This document shows, piece after piece, positions 15,889-27,005 of a stretch of 64,000 nucleotides of DNA. The notes under the pieces are model-generated. The model was not told the origin of the DNA and made no database searches. It worked only from the letters and a program-made list of their open reading frames with translations. Source of the DNA: Psoroptes ovis (Eukaryota; Arthropoda; Arachnida; Sarcoptiformes; Psoroptidae); the NCBI GenBank assembly GCA_002943765.1, contig PQWQ01000013.1:1550001-1614000 (forward strand), written 5' to 3'. Position numbers and translations under genes: made by a program. The first letter of the stretch is position 1; every line of letters starts with the position of its first letter.

Positions 15889-17201
15889 ATGAAAAAATCA
15901 ACTACTGGCAAATTAGCTCGTATGGCGCTAAGATTGCAAGAATTTGACTTTGATATTTATCATATCAAAGGTACAAACAATATTGTTCCAGATATGCTCT
16001 CAAGAGCTTTCATGATTAAAATCGATGATCATGATAAATCATTATTGAACATGGATAAAAATGAATTGAGTAAATTGCAAGAAAATGATGAAAATATTAA
16101 AAAATGTATTATTGAAAATCCACATTTATTTAATAAAATCAATGGCTTTTGGTATAAATGCGAAAACAATCAACATCGATTCGTTTTGCCTTCAAATATT
16201 GTTAATAGAACTATTCACGAATATCATAATAATATTAATCACGTGGGTTTCAAAAAAACATATGACATTATCAAATCACGTTTTTTCCATCCAAAATTGA
16301 AAGACAAAATTAAATCTGTGACAAATGCGTGTAAATCATGCCAAACATTTAAAAATTATGATAACCGAACAAAAAAAATTCATGAATATATTGATTATTC
16401 CAAAACTATGGTCAATGATACCTGGGCATTAGACGTTTGTCAATTACAAAAAACAAAACGTAGTAACAAATTTTTGATTGCTATGATCGACGTTAAATCC
16501 AAATACGTGGAAGCTTGTCCAGCTAAACAAGTAAACAGTAAAAAAATAATTAATTTTTTAACTAAAGTTTTTAATAAAAACGATACACCGAAAAAATTAA
16601 TTACCGACCATGGATCAGTATTCAAATCTGAAGAATTCAAAAAATTTATAGACGAAAAAAAGATTAATCATCAATTTTCTATTCCATACAAACACGAAAC
16701 GAATGGAAACATCGAAAGATTTTTCCGAACTATTCAAAATATTATCCGAACATTGGAATACGAAAATAATTGGGATAACCATTTAACGAAAATTATTACT
16801 AATTATAATAAATCACCACATGATGCAACAGGCTGTTCGCCTTATCAATTATTTACGAAAAATATTGCTATTTTTGATTTCGAAAAAAATTACCTATTAT
16901 ATTGGACAATGCCCAGCAAAAACAGTCAATTAAATCGACGAAAAATTCGAATAAATTAAAACCAAAAAGCAAAATGAAATCATATTTTAAAATTGGTGAT
17001 AATATTCTAGTCAAAAACGAAAAAATTGGATGGATTGGACCGTTTAAAATTATTAAATTGACCGAATCAACAGCAACAATGGTCGATGAGATGGGCCGCA
17101 CCGCAACCTATCACCAGAATCAATTAAAATTAACAAATATTAAAGAATTAGCAAGGTTGCCGCGGGTTGGCCGCCCATCTGGGGGAAGGTGTAAAGCATA
17201 G
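15889..17201 (+). pseudogene. gypsy pol fragment: RNase H end plus integrase, one frameshift
   Basis: The first part reads 356 codons from 15889, where the ATG is only an internal Met. It opens with the C-terminal RNase H block (TGKLARMALRLQEFDFDI, ending in DMLSRAF). The integrase follows: an HHCC zinc-binding region ending in CKSC, then the catalytic core with D in WALDVCQ, D in TDHGS and E in NIERF. The last two are separated by exactly 35 residues, the DD35E arrangement. Around the A7 run at 16883-16889 the frame shifts by -1, and the integrase C-terminal domain (GDNILVKN, then WIGPFKII) continues in the other frame to a stop at 17199-17201, which already lies in the LTR. The shift looks like a homopolymer indel from decay or sequencing. 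The heptamer A AAA AAT is also a possible slippery site, though that would be odd inside integrase. Confidence 0.9.
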
Positions 17202-17691
17202 TGGCATGTTGACAGCCACTTCAGTTGTCAATTTCAACGTGAATCAGATTGACAATCAGTTTGACAGCAAGTATAAATACTTTGATACTTTGATTTTGTA
17301 CGTTGTAAAGCTGAAAAATTTAACCGTTGTAATTTAAAATTTTGTACGTTGTGTTTTTCTCTGATTGTTAATTTGTGGCGCGACAAGCGCAGATGAAATA
17401 AAAAGTTGAGATCGAGAGAGGAGAGGTCAGAGGAGTCGAGTTCGAGGACGAGATTTCCTGAGAATTGGTTTTCGATGTCGCGAACACATATAAAAGAACC
17501 CAATATTCGAAGTCATTCCATTCCCCATACCAATACCATTCCATTTCATTTTTAATATTCGTTTTAAGCTTTTCAAATTTCGTTAATAAAATCAATTTAA
17601 AAATTCAGTGTTTTTGTTCTAAGAATTCCTCGACAGCAGTATTCAACAACGTACCACAAATTTGGTGCGATTTAAAATTCGTAACATTACA
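17190..17691 (+). repeat. 3' LTR of the gypsy element (502 bp)
   Basis: The LTR starts with TGTAA right after the polypurine tract and ends with TTACA, a perfect 5-bp terminal inverted repeat. Inside are repeated TGACA/TGTCA words near 17209-17270, a TATA-like word at 17272, a better TATA box (TATAAAAG) at about 17489, a purine-rich GAGAG stretch at 17411-17455, and AATAAA at 17585-17590. These fit a U3-R-U5 layout with promoter and poly(A) signal. The 3' border was chosen from the inverted repeat; an alternative border five bases earlier (ending in AACA) is possible. No second LTR copy lies in the window for comparison. Confidence 0.75.
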
Positions 17692-19260
17692 TTAATTCTT
17701 ATTTGATTTTTTGGTTAAATACATCATAATCCCTAATACATCAAAAAATGTAAATATTTGTTGTTTGTTAATCACATTAATGTGCTGATGAACAAACAAT
17801 CTAAACTTTTGAACTTGAATGTATGGTTGAAATAGTTGAATGTCAAAGCAGATAAATAGCCTATGTTGTTTTGTTTATGTCTTTCATTGTTTTGTTATTT
17901 TTTTTGCAAAATTGTGATTAATACAAAATCTCTTAGAAATTTGAAATTTATCAACATTGAAATAAAAATTTATATGAATTTTGTATTGCAACATTAATGT
18001 TAATCTGTAATTTTTAATTTCAGTAATAAAGATTCTTAAAAAATATCTAATCATCAACGAATTCTCCAAATTTTCGTTATTTGTTTTGATTATATAATTT
18101 GTCGTGGTAGCGTTACATGACACGTTTTTAATAAAATTTAAGTTGATTAAACATGTCCGATTCGATCGCCGTGACATATATCTTTGAACATTTTGTGACT
18201 TTAATCCTTTAATTGATTTTGAAATTTTTCCTAAGAAAATGTACCTTTCACACGACACAAACAACAGAATAACCTAAAGTAGACAAACACAAAAACATCT
18301 GCATGACAAATATCAATGACACAAACAACATACTACGCTCCTAAAGTAACCAAAGAACATATTTAAACCCTACGTTCGATGGCTCTTGGTCACATTTCAA
18401 AGTAAAGTACGTAAGGTTAAAGTCTAAAGTTTGATGACCAAGAAGGCCACGACGTAAGTAAAGATTTTTCCTCAATTATTGTATTTTTATAATATTTTTG
18501 TAATTTCAATGTTTTAATCTGAATAAATAAACGCCCGCTACGTTCTTAAAGTTTTCCAAAATAATTGTCGTGAGACATTCGTTTTATTTATTGCGATGAT
18601 TCGAGTGTTGCGCGACAGAAGATACTATATCAACTGAAATTATCAATGAAATAAATGCTCATATAAGCGACACATGCACACGACAAATGATGTTCATTTT
18701 TTCTGCTTTGAAATTTAAATCGACTTGGAATTCATTGAAAAATTATTGAGAAAAATGAGTAATTACGCACTGGCTATTACGTCCTTAACTTTAAAAACGT
18801 TAAAGCAAATTGATACGAGCGTTGTATTTAATGAATATATTGTTCTGGGTTTCGGTGTGTGAAGATGCTGATGGTGTTGACCTTGATCCTTATCAACAAT
18901 CTATTGTTTGTGCTGTGTAGAAAGAGTTAAAAATTTTATACTCTTTTTGATGTGATAAAAAAATATATGAAGATAATTAAAATATTAAAATTATTTACAA
19001 TAGTTGTTGGTGCTAGCCAAGTACGTGACTTTCAACTCACATTGTCAGGGTGTTTCACATTATTTTCTGGTTGTTTTTATTGGATATTGTTTATTTGAGG
19101 GAAAACATTCGTTTCACCCGACTATTCAATTGAAAAATTTTGATAAAGTTTCATGTCTCTTTTCTTCACCTTGTTTCCATTTTTGGATGCAATATTTTTT
19201 ATTATTAAAACTTTATTTGAATAATAATAATTACGAGTTTCTATATTGAACACATATATT
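17692..19260. other. Non-simple stretch, probably retroelement-derived
   Basis: This segment is clearly less repetitive and richer in CpG-containing words than its surroundings. It holds a 126-codon minus-strand open frame (18264-17884, first codon TTG) with balanced composition that I do not recognise; a TATA-like TATTTAAA near 18358; a strong GTAAGTA donor-like word at 18454-18460; AATAAATAAA at 18522; and TGTTGCGCGACA at about 18606. At 18755 an ATG opens a 35-codon frame (MSNYALAITSLTLKTL...) whose end is followed in another frame by an acidic stretch to 18920. The order promoter-like words, poly(A)-like words, leader, short ORF resembles an LTR followed by the start of a gag gene, but no LTR borders could be fixed. 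Confidence 0.35.
18384..18443. repeat. Inverted repeat with 9-bp arms
   Basis: TCTTGGTCA at 18384-18392 and its exact reverse complement TGACCAAGA at 18435-18443 enclose 42 bases. It lies just downstream of the TATTTAAA word and just upstream of the donor-like GTAAGTA, so it would be part of a transcript leader if that region is transcribed. Confidence 0.6.
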
Positions 19261-20975
19261 GATTATCAAAATTATTATAATCATTATCTTTGTTATTATC
19301 ATCCAAAGTATATTATTACATAATGATAATTCCAGTTTTCAAAGATAATCATCAATTTTATTCAAGAATTTTCATTTTCAATATATTAAATTGGAAACAA
19401 CGAAAAATTATTAAAATTATTGAAATTAAAAATAGCGAAAGCAAAGTTTCACGCTCCGATTATTTCATCATACAATTACAATTTACAATATATGATTATT
19501 GAATCATTTGTTGTTCCTGTTAATATTTGTGTGTGTGTTTGCGCTGGTTGGCTGAATCGATTGAATAGAATTTCGATTGAAATTTGATTCATAATAATGA
19601 AAAAAAAGTTATACAATTTTATTATTTTCAAGAGGAACTGAACAAAAAAAAAATTGAATTAAAATTTAAATTAAAATTGAATGAATCGATTTTTTTTTGT
19701 TGACCGGTTTTCGTGTGCGCATTATTTTTGAGACCTTATTTTTTTCCTCGTTCACTAATTTGAATACATTCTGAAATTTCGAAATCGATTTGAAAATATT
19801 TGATCAAAATTTTTCCTATAAAAACGAATAAAACACATGAACTCACATAAATAAACATTCACGGGACAATTTTTTCAAGAAAATAATTTTCACCTTTGAC
19901 CATTTTGTGCTTATTCAATTATTTGAATTTAATTGATTAAATTTTCAATTTCAAGAAAATAAATTCAATTTTTTGATTAATTGATTCGTTTTTTCCTCGT
20001 TTTTCCGTATCACAGAACAAAACCCTTTCTCGAAAAATATTTCAATGATGATATTGGCTGACGCTTTGAAACTGATTGTGTCCAGCGCATTAATAGGAAT
20101 TCGTGCATGAAATTGAATATTTTCACAAAATTTTCAATCGAAAATTATTCATAGATCAAGCAAGCACTTTTGCTTTATTGCATTAGCATTAGCATTATCA
20201 TTATTTTTCTAATAAAAACATTCAAAACATTTCATTAATGTTATAACAAAATGTTTTTTCTTCTGTACATAAGTATGCGGATATTTGTTCAAATATTTAA
20301 AATATGTTTTAAAATAGAAATTTAATTTAGAAATCGAGAAATAAAAATTTTTTTCCTTTTTTTTGCAAAATATTTTCACATTCAAAATCTTATATTTTCT
20401 ACATACATTTGATTATTACATTTTTGATTTAATCTAAAAAAAAATTACAAACATTCCAAAGAATATTTCAACCATTCAATTCAAATGAAATTCTTGTTTG
20501 ATCGTATTTGAATTTTTTGAAAAAATAATAATACAATGTATTTGAGAAATGAAAAAAAAACTAATTTTAAATTTTTTTACAAATTTTTCATGAAAAAAAA
20601 TTCAAAATTGTTTCTTCTCCCCTTTTTTCCTATGCTATGAATTGAATAGCAATTTGAATAAAATTCGATGATCCAAAACCAACGAAATCGCTGAAAAGCC
20701 AATTTTAAATCAATTTTTTTTTCACTTTGAAATAACTCAAAATGACCAAGAGATTTTTTTTCCCTGAGAATTCACATTCTTTTTTCTTTCGAAAGATTAT
20801 ATTTCACAACAAAATCTTTTTGTATGTACGCTATAATTATTTAACAAATTTCATATTTTGAAAGTATTTGGAATAAATTCATCGATTCATTCATTGATTT
20901 TACGTTTTTTCAGTGTTTTTTTCTGTATTGGTTGCTGTGTTATTTGTTTATTCATAGGCAAAAAATAGGAAAACC

Positions 20976-20999
20976 AAAAAAAAAAAAAAAAAAAAAAAA
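20976..20999. repeat. Poly(A) tract of 24 nt
   Basis: Uninterrupted run of 24 A residues. No retrogene or LINE 3' end was recognised immediately upstream. Confidence 0.85.
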
Positions 21000-22666
21000 T
21001 TTAATAAAAAATTTCTGGTTTTTTGCTTTTTCATTCTTCTTCATTCTTCGATCATCAATTTCACATACATGAAACCACTTATGAACAATTATTATTATGA
21101 ATTAGTGTGTGCGACAGTGCGTTCATATAATAGAATTTCTTTTCAATTTTCATTCATTCATTCATTGAATTCAATGAATGAATCTAAAAACCCATCAAAA
21201 TGAAAAATATTGAAAAAATACAAATTATGCCAAAAGGTTTTATTATTATCAATGTTGTTTTTGTTGATGTTTGGTTTTGGTAAATATTATTTTTGAAATG
21301 AAAATATTGAAAAAAAAAATTTTTCATTCATTTTTCCATTTATTTTTTGTTTATTTCACATTTTTGAATAGTTCATTTCATTTTTTTCCACTTAATTCTA
21401 TCCATGATTTTTTTTTGCTGTTTTTTGTTTTTTCAATTTCAATTTTCTAATTCATTCAATGACTACATAATGGAAAAATAAATAAATAAACATTTCAAAA
21501 CAAAATGAATGAATAAATAAATAAATGAACGAATCGAGAAAATAAAAAATCTCTTAGCAATAATATATTTTTTTTGTTTTGAATGTAATAAACCAGAAAG
21601 CATCATCATTTTGTGCAAACATCATCATCATCATCATTCGAAATATTCATAGCTATAGAAAACCAACAAAAAAAAAGAAACTCTTGAACATAAAAACAAC
21701 AACAACAAAAACTTGAAAACTAAGCTAAATTGCTGCATATATTCATTCATTCATATTTGTTGGTTTTTTTTACTTCAATTTCGAATGTAAAAATAATAAA
21801 AATAAATAAATAAATAAGAAAAACCAGTTTTCATTTATTTTTTTCTGAATGTTTTCCCATTCATTTCGACTCAATTCAAGAAAAAATGCATTTTTTTCAT
21901 TTATTTATTTGTTTTTTTTCATTTATTCATTCAATTCATTCATTCATTCATTTTCGATATTTAGTTTTGCACTTGCAAATTATTCTCATTCGCTTTTTCA
22001 TTTTATCCATTATTTTTCATTGATTATCATTATATCATGCATGTGTTATTATTGTCATAGTCATTTGAGAAATGGAAAAATAATAAAAAATTTTTCCAAT
22101 ATTTTAGATGCTTTTGTTCGCTTGTTTGTTGAAAACAAAAAGCAAAAAACAAAACAAAACGAATAGAAATTGATTAGGAAAACTGAAGAGAAAATTTTTT
22201 CAGGTTCTTAGCACATAGCTGGGTTATTGAAGAATGGAATAAATGCATATTAGATGCACACAGCCAAATATCTTTAATTATTTATTTGATAGTTTTTTCT
22301 GAAGGTATTTTCATTTCTTTTTTTCTATTATTTGTTCGTTTAGTTATGAACAATTTTGATTATTATGCAAAATTCGACCTGAAAATTTATGTGTGTGTGT
22401 GTGGAAACGTCTTGCATTTATATATTATTGCCATTTTTTTGAGTTGAGAAAAATTTTTCTCATAAAAAATGAAAAAATCTCGAAAATGTTGACAATTTAT
22501 CAAAATTCTTTATTTATTATCTATTTTCATTCAAAGTTTTTTTTTGTCGAAAAATCCATTTTTCATCATTTTTTCCATTAAATACTACATTTTACTGAGA
22601 AAATATTCATTCATTTCGATAGAAATAGATTCAATATAAATATTGGAAATAATACAATTTCATTCA

Positions 22667-22894
22667 CTATTCATATTTATATCCGTAGATTTTAGCGAAG
22701 TGTACCAATTCATATGCATTATTATAGACTATTTCGTAGACATATTTTAGATCAATCAATATAATAAAATATACGAACAATAATTTGTACAGAAATTCTC
22801 TATTCATACAGAAAAAATATGAATTGAATACTTCAAGTTCATCAAATTGAGATAAATGATTGATATGAATGTGAGCTGTTTGTATGGAGCTCAT
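22667..22894 (-). CDS. Candidate small protein, 75 aa, unrecognised
   Basis: This frame starts at a true ATG (22894-22892) and reads 75 codons. Unlike most chance frames in this region, its composition is not dominated by homopolymer translation: the N-terminal third is mixed (MSSIQTAHIHINHLSQFDEL), the middle is a hydrophobic segment around LLFVYFIILIDL that could cross a membrane once, and the end is tyrosine-rich. I do not recognise it, see no paralogue in the window, and see no convincing promoter. A chance frame or a decayed gene remains the likeliest alternative. Confidence 0.22.
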   Translation of the reverse strand: MSSIQTAHIHINHLSQFDELEVFNSYFFCMNREFLYKLLFVYFIILIDLKYVYEIVYNNAYELVHFAKIYGYKYE

Positions 22895-24867
22895 TGCTAT
22901 TTAAATACATTTATTAATCATTTTTTATTAATAAATGAAATTACATAATGAATTTTTGTCTTTATTTCGATAATTTCTCGAAATAGTGATTTTATTAATA
23001 TATTTTTTCCGAGGAATTTCTTCCGTTTGTTTCCTTTTCGCCTCAAATTTTTAACATTTTTCTTCATTATTTGAATTTTTTTGTTCTTCACTCATTTCTT
23101 CTTTGTAGTAATAATGATAATTGAATTTGAAAGGAGATTTTTTTCGTGAAATTCAGAAAAATTATTGGTGTCATTCATGATTCAGTTCAATTGAATGATG
23201 TATAAAAATATCATTCGCAAAACATTTATTTGTTTATTTATTTATTCATCAAAAAATATTTCTTCTTTCTCTCTCATTCATTTATTCAATCATTCATATG
23301 AAATTAAGAATGCTTGAAATATATCAGACATTTCTTCTTATTTTCCAAATGAAATTTCATCTCAAATTTCAGGTGTAATTGAAATTTGCCAGAAAAAAAG
23401 AAGAACAAGAAGAAAAAAATCTTGATAATAACAATAATAGTGATAGTAACAATGATAATAATATTTTTATTTTCATAGCGAAAAATTGTTTTATCATTCG
23501 TAATATTTTTATTTATCTATGCTAAATATATGATGTTGATGTGAAAAAAAAAACTTTTGATAAAAATCAATAATAATGATGATAATAACAATAATAATAA
23601 TAACCAAATGCATTTATATGAAATTTTATTGTTATTATCATTTCAAATTCTTTTTGAAATGCTTCAAACAATGTTGAGAATGCAATATTCATAATATGTT
23701 ATCATTATTATTATTGAAATTTCTATATTTGTTACTTCTTGATTTTTTCGATGATAATAACAATAAACGAAAAATAACAAAAATTTTTATTTTTGATATC
23801 CGTTTGTCACTTTATTGTTATTATTAACATTGTTATTATAATAATCATTATTATCGATATATTATCATCATTTGTTTTGTCTATATTATGCATATTACGA
23901 CCATTATGATTATTATTGTCCGATTTTGTCAAGTTATATGATTGAACATGGAAATTTTCGTTTCAACAATCAAAAATCAGATAAATACATTGTAATTTTT
24001 ATGCTCAATAAACAATAATACTGATATGTATTAATAAACATGTGAAATGAACAATGAAAAATGTATCAAAAAGTATTGAAAAGTTTTATTGATTTGTTTT
24101 GAGAAAAAACAGATTTGAACCAACAAGTTTTTCCAATTTTTGATTCAATGATTGAATACAGATGTAAATAATTTAATGTTCAATGTACTTATTGCAAACG
24201 CTTGCAATGCCAAATTTTCGAGATTCCACTCTGAAATATTTCAATCATTTCCTTTTTTTTCTTCATTGCTGAATGTTTTCATCATTGAAAAAACCATAAT
24301 TAAATTGTATTTTGATAAATTGTTGAAAAACAATTAACGAGGTAATAAAAAAAATTTCTCCAAAATAATTTACCTGTCAAATTATAGACATTTATGCAAT
24401 TATGTAACAATAATTTGACAACAAAATAGGACAAATAGATGAAGGATGATAAAAAAAAATCATTCTCGATAAAAATCAGAAAAATTTTATTAATTTAATT
24501 TCAGTACAAATTTTCTGGTCAATTTAATTAAATTGTCAATTAATTTTCGTTCATTCATATATTTTTTTCTATGCATGGTGCTCTTTGTTCTCTCTCTCCG
24601 AGTTCCGTTTCCTTATTGTTTTTTTAATGTTATTCATAATTTTGAGAAAAGAAAAAAAAATAATTTGATTTCTGAACAAACACAAAAATAAAAATTTACA
24701 ATCGGATTTCCATCAAATTTATTTTATATTAGTCTGATTTCATCATACCGAAGAAATGAAAAAAAAACAAAGGTATTAAATATTTTTTTTCAATTGAATT
24801 TTAATCAAATAATGTATGATTGAAACAAAAAAATGAAAACAAAGGTAAAGTTTCGAAGGTAAAAACT

Positions 24868-25035
24868 AGTTTTTGGCACGGTTTATCTTGCTCATCACAT
24901 AGATCGATTAGAACCGCAGTTTCTTCTCAGGCTCGAACCAATGTCGCATGTTCATCGCAGATCTTGCTAATGATTGCCGCTTCTTGACAAATGCGGTTGT
25001 GTGCATCACACACCGGAATACTCCGACCATAAATT
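24868..25035. other. G+C-richer island with hairpin, unknown
   Basis: About 170 bp of near-balanced composition stand out sharply from the surrounding A+T-rich DNA. The island contains recurring words (CATCACA, CATCGCAG, CTTGCT, CCGC.GTTTCTTCT-like) and a near-perfect hairpin at 24995-25014, where GGTTGTGTG faces CACACACC. No open frame of note crosses it. The minus-strand word GGTTCGAGCC resembles a tRNA B box, but I could not fold a cloverleaf. It may be a transposon fragment or a non-coding RNA. Confidence 0.4.
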
Positions 25036-26095
25036 TTCCAAAAATTTGTGTTTGCATAATTATTCATAATTTAATCAACGAAAAAATTTGATAAAAACAT
25101 CTATTCATTGGCAATGTTTATCCATGAATTTTTTAAAAAAATGTTTTCAGATAAATTAAAAATTTATAATGTTTTAATTTGTTTTTTTCTCCTTTTTTTT
25201 GTTTGAAAATCCGAAATTTTCTTCATCACTAAACTTTTTCTTCATTCTGATTAAAATTAATGGAAAGATTTATTTATTTGAAAAAAAAATTGAAATAGTT
25301 TCAAAAATTTTCGAAATATCAGACAAAAATATATCTAAAAACAAATTTTTTCCAAGCATAACTTCTGTGCATTGTTAATGTGTTTTTTTTCTGGGGTATT
25401 ATCTATGAATAAAATGCATTAATACATGAATAGATTTTCATCAAAAAAAAATTTAAAATCCTTTTTAGAAAAAAAAATGAATAAATTTTAATCGGTTATC
25501 ATCATCATTCATTATTATTACCATATCACTATCATTATAAATTAATGGAAAATATCCATAATAAAAAAGTAGAAAAAAATTATCATTATCATTTGTAAAT
25601 GTATTCAATGAGATTGAATCCATATTAAGAAGCAATGTGATTCATAAATATGATTTTGAATTAAAAATTTGTGCTAAAAAAATATAAGATGAACAAATTG
25701 TTGTTTGATTCAGTGCATTTATTCAAAATATTATTAATTTGGTTCATCATTATATGAAAAATTTTTGAATCATATTTTTTTTCATTAATTCAAATGAATA
25801 TTTTTCAATTATGATTTTTCATTCATATTTATTCATTATTATTGTTTTTATTATCATTATTATTGAAATAAAATAGGCAAAAATGAATAAATGAAATGAA
25901 TTGAATTGATTTGAATTGAATGAAGGAAAAAATGAATTTCACAATGAAAAGATAATTGATTTTTTTCATTCATTGTTTTTTTCATCATTTATTTTTCTGA
26001 TAATAATAATAATTATCATTATCTATTGTAGATCCTAATATTTTTTTTCTGTTTTTCTATGATAATAATATAAATAATGAAAAAAATTATAATAT

Positions 26096-26175
26096 TTGAT
26101 TTTCCGAAAAGTTCTTGCTGATTTTCAACGCATTTTGTGCGATTTCAATATGAACAAACTTATCGGACAACCCAA
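26096..26175. mobile_element. Mariner-like 80-bp relic
   Basis: The right end reads AACTTATCGGACAACCCAA. The left end, TTGATTTTCCGAAAAGTTC, is an imperfect inverted copy of it. The left end followed by TTGCTGATTTTC resembles the terminal region of arthropod mariner elements. Total length is 80 bp, the same as the copy at 33529, and the left half aligns with it (GTTCT..., then GATTTTCA). The flanking TA dinucleotides have decayed. There is no room for a transposase, so this is a miniature derivative or deletion relic. Confidence 0.65.
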
Positions 26176-26984
26176 TGATAAAAATAATGATCATTTTGAT
26201 GAGATAATCCTTGAAATCAAGATTTTTTATTTCTGTTCTTTCATCATAATAATGATACTAACCAACAAAATATTCATATATTTGGGACGAAGCAACTGCA
26301 AAAATATTGAAGAAAAAATTATATATTTAGAAAAATGGAACACATTTGAATTATGAATATGAATTTTCATCATTTAATTATAATTTATTTTTTGTTGTTT
26401 TCATTTTTTTTCTCAATTTTAATTAACACATTTTTAATTAATATGAATTTATGTCTGTAGATGTGAAGCATTGTTTTTATTTTAATTATATTTTCATTTG
26501 TTTGCAATGAAAATTCACTTTGGCATTTGAATTGATTATCAATTTGTTTTAATCTGTTTAATCAAATTTTCTCAAACAAGAATGCCAAAACAATCAAATC
26601 ATTGATTGCATGTGATTTTGATATTTGTTTGTTTAGATCTCAATTTTTGACAATACAATCTATTGAATAATCTTGCTCGATTAATTCTTTTGCATTTTTT
26701 CCCTAAATCAATCCAAATAATTAATCATTAATTATGTAATTTGTATTTGTTTAAGAATTTTTTCTTCTTATCCAGAAAAAAGATAATATCGAACAAACGA
26801 TTGCGGTTTTCAGAATCATTTTAGGTTATTTCTTTTTTCATTTGAATTTGGTGAGAAAAAACCGGATTTTTTCTTCCACGAATTTTTTATTTCATTAATT
26901 TATTTTGGCATAATTTTTTTTTCGGTCAAAAAATTTTGTACAAAGAGAATTCGAAATGAAAATTATGTGAAAAATTGAATTATT

Positions 26985-27005
26985 ATCATCATCATCATCA
27001 TCATC
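26985..27005. repeat. (ATC)7 microsatellite
   Basis: Perfect ATC trinucleotide tract. Confidence 0.85.

Larger units (their letters stand above)
15886..17691 (+). mobile_element. 5'-truncated Ty3/gypsy LTR retrotransposon
   Basis: The element starts inside the RNase H domain of pol, runs through a full integrase, and ends with a polypurine tract (GGGGGAAGG, 17181-17189) and a complete 3' LTR. An in-frame stop lies immediately upstream (15877-15879), so the 5' junction is close to 15886 and gag, protease, reverse transcriptase and the 5' LTR are missing. Because the 5' end is lost, a target-site duplication cannot be assessed. The order RNase H then integrase is that of the Ty3/gypsy superfamily; copia elements have integrase first. 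The element cannot move on its own. Confidence 0.9.

Noticed and set aside
24901..24990. tRNA on the minus strand, suggested by GGTTCGAGCC
   Set aside because: No acceptor-stem pairing, A box or anticodon arm at the right distances could be found.
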